Shown here piece by piece: positions 1-7,785 of a stretch of DNA of 64,000 nucleotides. Under the pieces are notes generated by a model. It was not told where the DNA came from and ran no database searches. It saw nothing but the letters and a program-made list of their open reading frames with translations. The stretch is from NCBI GenBank assembly GCA_025057115.1, contig JANWWZ010000001.1:124001-188000 (forward strand), written 5' to 3'. Each line of letters starts with the position of its first letter. The first letter of the stretch is position 1. This DNA comes from Bernardetiaceae bacterium (GTDB lineage Bacteria > Bacteroidota > Bacteroidia > Cytophagales > Thermoflexibacteraceae). A program made the position numbers and the translations under genes.

Positions 1-1
1 T

Positions 2-1423
2 GCCATAGAGGAACTTTGCCACTATAAATTGCTTGACCGAGTCAAACCCTTGAGTATTTCTGATGAACTTACAAGAGTAGAGGCTCTTTCAAGTCTCACG
101 AAAAAGCAGTTAGGTCAGCTGGCGGCTTGTTTACCTGGTGGATTTTGTCAGAAAGCGCGCAAGGTTGATTTAATAAAATTGCTAAACCAGTATCGAAATA
201 ATTCTTTTTCTGATGTTGAATTGATTTGGCAGATATCTGAGCGGGAGGTGGCATTCTGGCAATTTTTATTTTTTGGTTCTCTGGCAAAGGACAACATGGC
301 TCAGTTTGTCATTGATGCGTTGGGAAATGCTAAGTTCTATCGCTGGCAGGAAAAAGACTTTTCACCCGTAGCCAAATCAGCTCAAGAGGCACAGGATCAT
401 TTTGCGGCTCACTGGCATTACTACATATTCAAGAAGCACCTCCGCTACGGCAGTGAGCCATGTAAAGTTTTTGCATGGTTCGAGCAGTTGCCCAAACCGC
501 TATTTGCCTTTGCCATATTCGGCAAACTTTGCCTACGGCTTGGCAAGTGGTTGGAAAAAAATCAATTGCTGCAAGAAGCATTGACTGTTTATCGCCATAC
601 CTTACAACCGCCTTCGCGCAAGCAACAAGTGCGCATTTTGAGCCGACAGGGAAACATTTCAGAGGCGTTGGCTACCTGCTGGCACATAGTAGAACATCCT
701 AACTCTGTTGAAGAGGAAATTTTTGCTCGAGATTTTTTGCGCCGACACATGCAAAAGGACAATGATGTGCGTAACGTCCTTACTGACTATTTGCTAAAAG
801 CGCCTACTGTTTCCTTGCCCCAGCAATACAAAACTTGTGTAGAGCAAGGAGTTATAGAGTACTATCGGGCTAGGGGTTTCCAAGCAGCACACACGGAAAA
901 TTACATCTGGCGCGGCATTTTCGGACTTGTTTTTTGGCAAGTAATTTACCAGAATCCTCTTCAGGTACATCATCCCTTGCAGCGCTATCCTGCTGAGCTT
1001 TTTGACGAAAATTTTTACCTCTTGCGCGCTCAAGAGATTCAAGAACAACTAAATAGATTTGAGGATACTAAGGATTCTTGGCAATATGTGCAGGAAATTT
1101 ACTACCAATACAAGGGAATTGCCAATCCATTTGTCGGCTGGCATCCGAATTTTTTGCCGTTGGCAGAAGTTTACTTTGCCAGTTTACAATGGAAGCAAAT
1201 CAAGGCGGTGCTCTTGCAAATGGCTCGCTGTCCTAAGGAAAACAGTTGCGGTTTTCCCGACCTGACTGTATGGAATGAAAAAGAATTTTTCTTTGTAGAA
1301 ATCAAATCAACCACTGATCAACTCTCCGCACAGCAATATTTTTGGCTGGAGTTTTTTGCCCAACTTCAAGTGCCTTCGCAAATTCTGCGCGTCCATTGCA
1401 CGGAATCACTTCGCTTGCAGTAA
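2..1423 (+). CDS. VRR-NUC (FAN1-like) nuclease, 5' end cut off by the window
   Basis: The reading frame is already open at base 2, so the true start lies outside the window and the in-frame TTG at 29 is probably internal. The C-terminal part holds a VRR-NUC (PD-(D/E)xK) core: GFPDLTVW, then FVEIKS, then LSAQQYFWLEFF, matching the metal-binding Asp, the Glu-x-Lys pair and the Gln helix of FAN1-type structure-specific nucleases. The middle part is helical and repeat-rich, as in the FAN1 TPR region, and a SAP-like stretch lies near the visible N-terminus. The family cuts branched DNA during crosslink repair; that role here is inferred from the family. No partner gene is next to it. Confidence 0.8.
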   Translation, partial: AIEELCHYKLLDRVKPLSISDELTRVEALSSLTKKQLGQLAACLPGGFCQKARKVDLIKLLNQYRNNSFSDVELIWQISEREVAFWQFLFFGSLAKDNMAQFVIDALGNAKFYRWQEKDFSPVAKSAQEAQDHFAAHWHYYIFKKHLRYGSEPCKVFAWFEQLPKPLFAFAIFGKLCLRLGKWLEKNQLLQEALTVYRHTLQPPSRKQQVRILSRQGNISEALATCWHIVEHPNSVEEEIFARDFLRRHMQKDNDVRNVLTDYLLKAPTVSLPQQYKTCVEQGVIEYYRARGFQAAHTENYIWRGIFGLVFWQVIYQNPLQVHHPLQRYPAELFDENFYLLRAQEIQEQLNRFEDTKDSWQYVQEIYYQYKGIANPFVGWHPNFLPLAEVYFASLQWKQIKAVLLQMARCPKENSCGFPDLTVWNEKEFFFVEIKSTTDQLSAQQYFWLEFFAQLQVPSQILRVHCTESLRLQ

Positions 1424-1471
1424 ATTTGCAGTTTGCAGAAGAGGCTTTTAAAGCCTACTGTTCATTTTTTG

Positions 1472-1479
1472 TAACTTTG
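1472..1479 (+). promoter_or_regulatory. -7 box TAACTTTG of trhO, 4 bases before the ATG
   Basis: The box matches the Bacteroidota -7 consensus TAnnTTTG exactly. No TTG lies 17-23 bases upstream. A perfect dyad AGGCTTT-T-AAAGCCT overlaps where the -33 box would be. The distance to the start codon suggests a leaderless mRNA. Confidence 0.5.
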
Positions 1480-1483
1480 TCTT

Positions 1484-2464
1484 ATGATGGAACAAGCCTA
1501 TAACATACTGCTCTATTACTGCTACACCCAAATAGAAGATCCCGAAACATTCCGAGACCAGCATCACGAGCTTTGTTTGTTACTTAATTTGCGCGGAAGA
1601 ATTATCATAGCTGCAGAAGGACTCAATGGAACCGTCTCGGGACTCAAAGCCGATACGGAGCGCTACATGGAAATAGTTAAATCTGACCCGCGCTTTGCCA
1701 ATATCGATTTTAAAGTAGAACCTTATCACAAACACGTATTTGCCAAACTACATGTGCGCGTAAAACCCGAAATTGTTCACTCTGATTTGCATCACATTAA
1801 CCCCACTGTTAGAACGGGCATTCACCTTTCACCTGCAGAATTTAAAAAAATCAAAGATGCTGAAGACGTAGTCATCCTTGATGTGCGCTCTAAGTACGAA
1901 CATGCTATCGGCAAATTTAAAAATGCCATTACGCTGGATATTGAAAACTTTCGCGAGTTCCCCACTAAAATCCATGAATTGGAAAAGTACAAGAGCAAAA
2001 AAATTATAACCTATTGCACAGGAGGAATCAAATGCGAAAAAGCAAGTGCGTTTTTGTTAGAGCAAGGGTTTGAGAACGTGTATCAACTCCATGGGGGAAT
2101 TATTAAATACGCTTTAGAAGAGGGAGGAGAAGATTTTGAGGGCAAGTGTTATGTTTTCGACGGTCGCATAGTAGTGGATGTGAATAAAGTCAATCCGACA
2201 GTAATTTCTAAGTGCTACCTATGCGGAACGCCATGCGACCGCATGGTCAATTGCGCCAACCCTGAGTGCAATATGCACGTGCCTATTTGCGAAAAATGCG
2301 GCTGGGAGATGGAAGGAGCGTGCTCGGCTGCCTGCAAATCCCATCCTAAAAAACGCCCTTACGATGGAACTGGCTACTACCCAAAAGTAAGCAACGGTTA
2401 CAATCCCTATTTGCACTCAAAGCGGGCTAGAAAATTGCCAAAAGATATGGGCTGTTCCAATTAG
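1484..2464 (+). CDS. trhO: tRNA uridine(34) hydroxylase TrhO (rhodanese-like)
   Basis: The 326-residue protein matches the TrhO/YceA family, which makes 5-hydroxyuridine at position 34 of certain tRNAs in an oxygen-dependent reaction. The N-terminal acylphosphatase-like domain is followed by a rhodanese domain whose active loop reads CTGGIKCEKAS, with the first Cys as the catalytic residue. The C-terminus is rich in Cys pairs (CYLCGTPC, CANPEC, CEKCGW), probably a zinc-binding region. A second ATG lies directly after the first, so the start may be 1487. It stands alone and converges on the GH65 gene. Confidence 0.93.
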   Translation: MMEQAYNILLYYCYTQIEDPETFRDQHHELCLLLNLRGRIIIAAEGLNGTVSGLKADTERYMEIVKSDPRFANIDFKVEPYHKHVFAKLHVRVKPEIVHSDLHHINPTVRTGIHLSPAEFKKIKDAEDVVILDVRSKYEHAIGKFKNAITLDIENFREFPTKIHELEKYKSKKIITYCTGGIKCEKASAFLLEQGFENVYQLHGGIIKYALEEGGEDFEGKCYVFDGRIVVDVNKVNPTVISKCYLCGTPCDRMVNCANPECNMHVPICEKCGWEMEGACSAACKSHPKKRPYDGTGYYPKVSNGYNPYLHSKRARKLPKDMGCSN

Positions 2465-2473
2465 GTAAGTGCT

Positions 2474-2503
2474 GCCGTTGCTTGCTGGACTACAAGCAAC
2501 GGC
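2474..2503. terminator. 11-bp hairpin between convergent genes, no T-tract
   Basis: GCCGTTGCTTG pairs perfectly with CAAGCAACGGC around an 8-base loop, between the ends of trhO and the GH65 gene. Neither side has a run of T, so it may be an mRNA 3'-end stabiliser or a member of a dispersed repeat family rather than an intrinsic terminator. Confidence 0.45.
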
Positions 2504-2511
2504 GCGCCAGT

Positions 2512-4584
2512 TTAGTTTCGAACAAGAAACGTTTTTCGTTCTTTTCCTACTCCTTTGATGGTTAAGGATTTAATCTGAGGAGGTAACTTAGTTTTGAGCT
2601 GTACGATGCCTTGATCAGTAATGTCTATCCCGCCAAAGCCATTGATAACGGCTTGCAACATTCCTCCGGCACCCGTGGCAAAGTAAGGATTAGTGCCGCC
2701 GGCTGTTTCTGCTAGCACACCAAATGGAGGCACTTCGTTAGGCTGAAAGCTATCCAAAAACTGTTCGTATCCTTTTTCTACCTCGCCAAGGCGAGTGTTG
2801 AGAATACTAAAAATGGCTTGTGCCATTGCTGGGCTGCTCCCTTTGCGACCAGGAATATTGTCTCCCAATACTTTCCAGTAATAATCCAGATCTTTGCGGA
2901 TGGTTGCAGGGTCAGTGATTTGCTTTAAGGGATATGCTAGCAAATTTACATCGGCTTGTTTGATGGGTTCGCCGTTGTAGGTAGCATGCTCACGCGTGGT
3001 GCCATCAGGAAATTTGAGAATTACTAATCCTTCGGCAACGGCTTTCCAGGTAGGGTTTTCGGGTAATCCCAGTACTTTTGCTGCTGCATTGGCGTATGTG
3101 AGTACTTCTTTAGCCATGCCATTGGTAAAAGCATTATCGTCTACATTTTCAGCCCATTCATCAGCGCATACCACATTGCGAATGTGATATTTTCCGTCGC
3201 TATCTTTCTCTGCGCGGCTTGCCCAGAAATCGGCTACTTCTTTTAGTACGGGGTAACCGCGTTCGCGCAGCCAGTTTTTATCTTGGGTAACTTGGTAGTA
3301 CTTCCAAAAAGCAAATCCTACGCAACCGGTAATATGATGCTGAAACGGCCCTGTAAGTGCCCACACAGGAGTAGCCTCCTGACCGCTATCATCTGATTCC
3401 CAAGGAAACATTGCTCCTTTGTAGCCATGATTGCGGGCATTTTGTTTAGCTGCCTCTAGCCTTTGAAAACGGTATTCCAAAAGCGACTTGGCTATTTCGG
3501 GTTGCAGCAATAACAAAGGAGGAAACATCCATAGTTCGGTGTCCCAAAATACATGTCCATTGTAGCCCAGTCCAGAGAGCCCCATGGGAGAAAGACTGTA
3601 AGGGGTACCTTCGCGGGCAAAGCTATAAAGATGATACAAAGCAGAGCGCACCGCTCTTTGCACCATTAGATTGCCTTCTATTTCAATATCGCTTTGCCAG
3701 AGCTGCTCCCATGCTTGTAAATGCTTCTCAACGAGGCGCGGGCGCTTTTCTAAGGCAGCAAAAATAGTGAGCCGTTCGGCTTCGTTATGAGGGTCAGCTA
3801 CTTGCTCGGTAGAAATTACTGAACCTACTACGGCAAATTGGTAGGTTTGCCCTGCTTTCAATGTTTTAGTAAACTTGAGCCGATGCATGCCGTAATCCCA
3901 CTCTTCATGAATCAGAGGCGGCTCGTGGTTTCGGTGTTCTTCAAACAAAATACTATTGCTAGCTGCGATAGTGTGTTTGCCAGTAGGGCTTTTAGCTACA
4001 GAGGTCATTAGGGGAATAAGGGCATGAGGGCGATCTATGAGGTGGTAGCTATTTTTAACCTCTTGCAGCATCTCAGGAGCTTGGATGATGCTATATGCTG
4101 TAAAAGTGAGGTCTTTTTTGGCTTGAATAGCCAGTTCGATTAATGCCGTGTGTGGCAAGTGGCGCAGTGCCATGATGGTATGGGAAATGCTAGCTTTGTC
4201 GGCATAGTCAAAAGTAGTAGTGAAGGCAGCGCGTTTCATATCAAGAGTTTGTACGTAGTTGTGGATATTATGGCGCCCTATGCGAGTGTTGTCTATGTCT
4301 AGGTCCATATTAGCAAACTCGAATACCTTCATGAGGTTGCTCACGCGCCCGCGCCCGTAGGTATCAAATGCGCCGTTGAGCACTATTTCTTTGATTTTTA
4401 AGGGTTCAGGTGAAGAAATGATACCAATCATGCCGTTGGCTACGGTAACGCCAAAGTAGCGTTGAGGGTCTATGTTGCGCGCTTGGATGTGCCAGGGTGA
4501 GTCAGCTAATGACTGAGCGCCAGCAATGCCTACTTGTAGCAAAAGGCATAGAGTGGAAGTAAGTCGTGGTTTCATTTTCAACAT
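2512..4584 (-). CDS. Secreted glycoside hydrolase family 65 protein
   Basis: This 690-residue protein has a signal peptide ending near GIAGAQ, so it is exported. GH65 landmarks are clear: an N-terminal beta-sandwich, GHVFWDTELWMFPP near residue 341, FPWESDDSGQE near 375, and ADEWAENVDDNAFTN near 478, which carries the catalytic Glu. Known GH65 members are phosphorylases or hydrolases of alpha-glucosides (trehalose, maltose, kojibiose). Because phosphate-dependent forms are normally cytoplasmic, export favours a hydrolase such as an acid trehalase-like enzyme, but the substrate cannot be read from sequence. The usual DEY at the catalytic site is DEW. A second Met at residue 4 is an alternative start. 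No sugar transporter is adjacent. Confidence 0.88.
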   Translation of the reverse strand: MLKMKPRLTSTLCLLLQVGIAGAQSLADSPWHIQARNIDPQRYFGVTVANGMIGIISSPEPLKIKEIVLNGAFDTYGRGRVSNLMKVFEFANMDLDIDNTRIGRHNIHNYVQTLDMKRAAFTTTFDYADKASISHTIMALRHLPHTALIELAIQAKKDLTFTAYSIIQAPEMLQEVKNSYHLIDRPHALIPLMTSVAKSPTGKHTIAASNSILFEEHRNHEPPLIHEEWDYGMHRLKFTKTLKAGQTYQFAVVGSVISTEQVADPHNEAERLTIFAALEKRPRLVEKHLQAWEQLWQSDIEIEGNLMVQRAVRSALYHLYSFAREGTPYSLSPMGLSGLGYNGHVFWDTELWMFPPLLLLQPEIAKSLLEYRFQRLEAAKQNARNHGYKGAMFPWESDDSGQEATPVWALTGPFQHHITGCVGFAFWKYYQVTQDKNWLRERGYPVLKEVADFWASRAEKDSDGKYHIRNVVCADEWAENVDDNAFTNGMAKEVLTYANAAAKVLGLPENPTWKAVAEGLVILKFPDGTTREHATYNGEPIKQADVNLLAYPLKQITDPATIRKDLDYYWKVLGDNIPGRKGSSPAMAQAIFSILNTRLGEVEKGYEQFLDSFQPNEVPPFGVLAETAGGTNPYFATGAGGMLQAVINGFGGIDITDQGIVQLKTKLPPQIKSLTIKGVGKERKTFLVRN

Positions 4585-4615
4585 TCTATTTAGGAGCTCT
4601 AATTGACTAAGCCTT

Positions 4616-4643
4616 TAAATTTAATCTAACTCCCCTAATACAA
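4616..4643 (-). promoter_or_regulatory. Promoter of the GH65 gene (TTG-N17-TAAATTTA)
   Basis: Read on the minus strand, TTG is followed after 17 bases by TAAATTTA, one mismatch from TAnnTTTG. The start codon lies about 30 bases downstream. Confidence 0.45.
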
Positions 4644-4671
4644 GATGCATAGGGCTAATCAAAGAGGCTCA

Positions 4672-4702
4672 AAACAAAAAAGCCATCTCGTGGGGAGATG
4701 AC
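4672..4702 (-). terminator. Intrinsic terminator of trxA
   Basis: On the minus strand an 8-bp stem (GTCATCTC with GAGATGGC, one G-T pair) around CCCAC is followed by a run of T broken by a single G. It lies 31 bases beyond the trxA stop. Confidence 0.8.
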
Positions 4703-4732
4703 TTACAAGTTACTAGTGGCTTGTGCTTAAAT

Positions 4733-5053
4733 TTACAAATGCGGTTCAAGCATCTTGACTAATTCGCTTTTGGGAACGGCACCTATTTTCTTAGCCACTA
4801 CTTGACCTTTTTTAAAGACCATTAAAGTGGGAATGCTACGGATGTCGTATATAGCTGGAAGACGCGATTGAATATCCACGTTCACTTTGCCTACTATAGC
4901 TCTGCCTTCGTATTCGGCAGCTATTTGTTCAATTGCAGGTGCTATCATTTTGCAAGGTCCGCACCACTCTGCCCAGAAGTCCACCAGCACAGGGCGGTCT
5001 CCGTTGATATATTGCTCAAAATTGCTATCAGTTAATTCTATTGCCTTTGCCAT
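4733..5053 (-). CDS. trxA: Thioredoxin
   Basis: The 106-residue protein is a full-length cytoplasmic thioredoxin with the active site WCGPC (Cys31 and Cys34) and the conserved cis-Pro segment RSIPTLMVF. It reduces protein disulfides using electrons from thioredoxin reductase, which is not in the window. It is a single-gene unit with its own promoter and terminator. Confidence 0.96.
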   Translation of the reverse strand: MAKAIELTDSNFEQYINGDRPVLVDFWAEWCGPCKMIAPAIEQIAAEYEGRAIVGKVNVDIQSRLPAIYDIRSIPTLMVFKKGQVVAKKIGAVPKSELVKMLEPHL

Positions 5054-5072
5054 ATGCTTAATCTTTTAACTG

Positions 5073-5103
5073 TAAAGATAGGTGTGCTCCATTGATACAA
5101 CAA
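5073..5103 (-). promoter_or_regulatory. Promoter of trxA (TTG-N17 or N20-TATCTTTA)
   Basis: Minus-strand TTGTTG precedes TATCTTTA by 17 (second TTG) or 20 (first TTG) bases. The -7 box differs from consensus only in the last base. The leader would be about 15 bases. Confidence 0.55.
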
Positions 5104-5125
5104 CCTTCTGACCCGATAAGTTTTA

Positions 5126-5932
5126 TTATTTATTTCCAAAAGCCCATGTAAGGAAATCGGGGAAGGCTTTTGCCCAGGTATGTTGGTTGTGCTGTCCACC
5201 TTGAATTTCTACGTAGCGCACATCGGTGAGAAGGTTGTAACCCTTGTAATACAGTTCGGCAATAAGGTCTAACGTATCGTCGATAGCATCGATGATGCCA
5301 TTGCCATTGCGGTCTTCTGTTTCATCGGCTGTGCCAGCTTCGAACCAAAACTGCAGTCCTTCTTTGTGGTAGCCATTTCGCACTAGGCTGTGGATAATGC
5401 GGTCAAAATTGGCAAAGTTGTCATTAGCAGAGTGTCTGCGCCACCAAAAAGCTCCTGAGCAAACTCCAACTCGTTCAAATAACCATGCGTGATGCCAGGC
5501 TATGTCAAATGCTGAAAGTCCTCCTAATGAACAGCCAAAAATACCGCGACTAGTAGGCCTCGGAGTTAGATTAAACCGTTGTTCAAGGAGAGGAATGAGT
5601 TCTTCTATCAAAAAAGCGGTATATAAATGAGCTTTGCTGCCGCGTTTGGCATAATCTGGAACGTGAGCTGTGCCGTATTCCTGAAGGCGTTCTGTAGCAT
5701 GAACTGCAGCAATGATGATAGGTTGAATAATTTTTTGTCGAGTTAGTTGGTAAAGGGTTTCGCGCAGTTGCAATGCTGGAGCATCTTGACCGTCGTTTAC
5801 GATCAACAATCCGCATGCAAGTTCTGGATGGTAGTCATAAGGGAAGAACAAATCAATTCGTTTTTCAAGTTGTAAGTAAACTGAATCGGTGTAAATGATT
5901 AGGTCGGCGTAATCAGCTTCCGCATATTGCAT
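5126..5932 (-). CDS. Alpha/beta-hydrolase esterase with an EF-hand-like loop
   Basis: The protein (268 residues from the ATG at 5932; a TTG at 5944 is an alternative) belongs to the esterase D/enterochelin esterase-like group. GCSLGG is the nucleophile elbow and GGQHNQHTW carries the catalytic His. Between them sits DRNGNGIIDAID, which fits a calcium-binding EF-hand loop (ligand-type residues at positions 1, 3, 5, 9 and 12). No signal peptide is visible. It starts 18 bases after the S24 regulator gene, so the two are probably co-transcribed. The substrate is unknown. Confidence 0.75.
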   Translation of the reverse strand: MQYAEADYADLIIYTDSVYLQLEKRIDLFFPYDYHPELACGLLIVNDGQDAPALQLRETLYQLTRQKIIQPIIIAAVHATERLQEYGTAHVPDYAKRGSKAHLYTAFLIEELIPLLEQRFNLTPRPTSRGIFGCSLGGLSAFDIAWHHAWLFERVGVCSGAFWWRRHSANDNFANFDRIIHSLVRNGYHKEGLQFWFEAGTADETEDRNGNGIIDAIDDTLDLIAELYYKGYNLLTDVRYVEIQGGQHNQHTWAKAFPDFLTWAFGNK

Positions 5933-5950
5933 AAGCCAGCGCAAACAAAA

Positions 5951-6730
5951 TTACTCAATCGATTTAGTTTGCTTTGTGCGATGTTGTTTTTCTAGTTGCT
6001 CTAAGCGGGCTTCTATAGAGGCCAGTCTGTTTTCAAAGCTATCAGTAAGGGGACTTAGTTGATCAGTGAGCCGCCAATTTACTTTCCAGATTTCAATAAT
6101 TTCTTCATGAGGGATGTTCAGGGGCGGATGTTTAGGATTATCCGAAACAAGGGTAACATAATGGCTGTGAGATTTGTTTTTGATGCGCTTTACTTGCAAC
6201 CCTCGTTGAGAAACAATGACGCATATTTGCCCTTCGTTGAGATATTCCCATTCAGCTCGGTCAAGCAAATGGCAAATGAGATAGTCATTTTCGTATAAAG
6301 TGGGTTCCATGCTATCGCCAGTTACTTGCAGGGCATAGCAGCGCTTTCCCTTGACAAAATTGCGCGGCAAGTAAATATTTTCTAGCTCTTCAAAGTATTC
6401 CTGCGTGTGGTTGGCGGCAAGGTAGTTAGCAGCTGCCTTGCGATTGATGACGGGAATGGCTACACTTTCTGAATCGTTTTGTTTGAAGGCAAAAGAAGAT
6501 TCTTTTAACATATTTCCCTTTCCACTTAGCAGCCATTCAATATTGAGGGAAGGATAAGCAGCAGTTATTTTTTGCAGCACTTCAAAACCCGGTTTGCTTT
6601 GTTGCTTGCCTTTGGTGTAGTTATTAATCACCGCAGGTTTAACACCTACTGACTCGGCAAAGCGCTTTTCATTACCCCCTGAAAAATGTGCAATAATTTG
6701 AATCAGCCGTTCACTCACCGCACTTTCCAT
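5951..6730 (-). CDS. XRE/S24 LexA-like transcriptional repressor
   Basis: The N-terminal 65 residues form a helix-turn-helix (KRFAESVGVKPAVINNYTKG). The C-terminal half is an S24 peptidase fold with GDSMEPTL (nucleophile Ser) and the Lys in LQVKRIK, so self-cleavage on DNA damage is possible. A short coiled coil ends the protein. Such regulators are common as chromosomal genes in Bacteroidota and do not by themselves indicate a prophage. I chose ATG 6730 over ATG 6748 because a consensus promoter at 6766-6796 would leave almost no leader for the longer form. An inverted repeat at the predicted transcript start suggests autorepression. The esterase gene follows in the same unit. Confidence 0.85.
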   Translation of the reverse strand: MESAVSERLIQIIAHFSGGNEKRFAESVGVKPAVINNYTKGKQQSKPGFEVLQKITAAYPSLNIEWLLSGKGNMLKESSFAFKQNDSESVAIPVINRKAAANYLAANHTQEYFEELENIYLPRNFVKGKRCYALQVTGDSMEPTLYENDYLICHLLDRAEWEYLNEGQICVIVSQRGLQVKRIKNKSHSHYVTLVSDNPKHPPLNIPHEEIIEIWKVNWRLTDQLSPLTDSFENRLASIEARLEQLEKQHRTKQTKSIE

Positions 6731-6745
6731 AATTTTACACCATTT

Positions 6746-6760
6746 CAATAATAGTTATTG
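6746..6760. promoter_or_regulatory. Candidate operator CAATAA-TAG-TTATTG
   Basis: A perfect 6-bp inverted repeat with a 3-base centre lies just downstream of the -7 box of the S24 regulator gene, where a bound repressor would block transcription. Autoregulation is inferred. Confidence 0.5.
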
Positions 6761-6765
6761 CAAAG

Positions 6766-6796
6766 CAAAAGTAAGTAAATAATTCACCTCCATCAA
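6766..6796 (-). promoter_or_regulatory. Promoter of the S24 regulator (TTG-N20-TACTTTTG)
   Basis: Both boxes of the Bacteroidota consensus are exact on the minus strand, with a 20-base spacer. Transcription should start near 6760. Confidence 0.65.
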
Positions 6797-6976
6797 ATAG
6801 GCAATTGATTGATTTTCTTTTCAAAGCAAAAAATTTTATGCGTTGGATGAAAAATCCATCCAGGCAGTCATTTTGCAATCGGAAAAGGGCTTGGGCGAGT
6901 TATGTATTTCAACTTTGCGGGATTTGTGTGCTTTGATGCGTGCTCTCTTTTTCAGTTAAATTTTTGTCCCTTGCTC

Positions 6977-6984
6977 TATTTTTG
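6977..6984 (+). promoter_or_regulatory. -7 box TATTTTTG, 5 bases before the ATG
   Basis: This is an exact TAnnTTTG match so close to the start codon of the hydrolase gene that the mRNA would be nearly leaderless. No TTG is correctly placed upstream. Confidence 0.4.
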
Positions 6985-6989
6985 AACGC

Positions 6990-7778
6990 ATGGAACGGAT
7001 TCATTTGCATTGCAACGTTTTTGGCTCAGGTTCGCGGGCGTTGCTTGCGTTTCATGGCTTTGGGCAAGAGAGCAGTTGTTTTATGCCTCTTGCTACTGCC
7101 TTGCCTGATTACACTGTCTATGCTGTTGATTTATTTTTTCACGGACAAAGTCTTTGGCATCATCCTTTGCAGCCAGTAACGCGTACAAAGTGGAAGCAAC
7201 TTATATCGGAGTTGTTAGAACATCATCACATTGAGGAGTTTGACCTAATTGGATTTTCTATGGGAGGACGGATAGCTTTGGTTACTTATGAACTTTTCGC
7301 CGATTGCATAAAACAATTGTGGTTACTTGCCCCTGACGGCATTAAGTCCAACGCTTGGTATCGCTTGGCAACTCGCAGCCGACTCTTGCATGGGCTATTT
7401 CGTTACATCACTTCAGAAAAAAGTAATGCCTTCCACCACAGCATGAAAGTACTACACCGATATAAATTACTAAGTCCTACGCTGGCAAAAATAGTAAGCC
7501 AACAAATGCGCACCCCTGAACTAAGGAAGCGGGTTTATAATACTTGGATGGTCTATCGCCATTTAGAACCTGATTTGCAAGCCATTTACAAAGCAGCTTT
7601 GCAGTTTGGTCCCAAAATAATGATTGCCACCGGCAGCTACGACCGCATCATACGCCCGCACTACATGAAAAGGCTCACTAGGTTACTGAGCAATCTTTGC
7701 GTGCATAAAGTCTTTCCCTGTGGTCATCAAGATTTGTTGCAAGTATGGCTTAATGAAGTGAGTGCAGCCAATAAGTAA
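6990..7778 (+). CDS. Alpha/beta hydrolase
   Basis: The 262-residue cytoplasmic protein has the standard fold: the oxyanion motif HGFG near residue 20, the nucleophile elbow GFSMGG near residue 90, an Asp in TGSYDRI and the catalytic His in CGHQDLL near the C-terminus. The family includes esterases, C-C hydrolases and thioesterases, and I cannot assign a substrate. It is a single gene, divergent from the S24 regulator and convergent with the C1 peptidase only 7 bases away. Confidence 0.8.
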   Translation: MERIHLHCNVFGSGSRALLAFHGFGQESSCFMPLATALPDYTVYAVDLFFHGQSLWHHPLQPVTRTKWKQLISELLEHHHIEEFDLIGFSMGGRIALVTYELFADCIKQLWLLAPDGIKSNAWYRLATRSRLLHGLFRYITSEKSNAFHHSMKVLHRYKLLSPTLAKIVSQQMRTPELRKRVYNTWMVYRHLEPDLQAIYKAALQFGPKIMIATGSYDRIIRPHYMKRLTRLLSNLCVHKVFPCGHQDLLQVWLNEVSAANK

Positions 7779-7785
7779 GTGTCTT

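Noticed and set aside
5951-6730. Prophage marker
   Set aside because: S24/XRE regulators are common chromosomal genes in Bacteroidota, and no integrase or phage structural gene is nearby.
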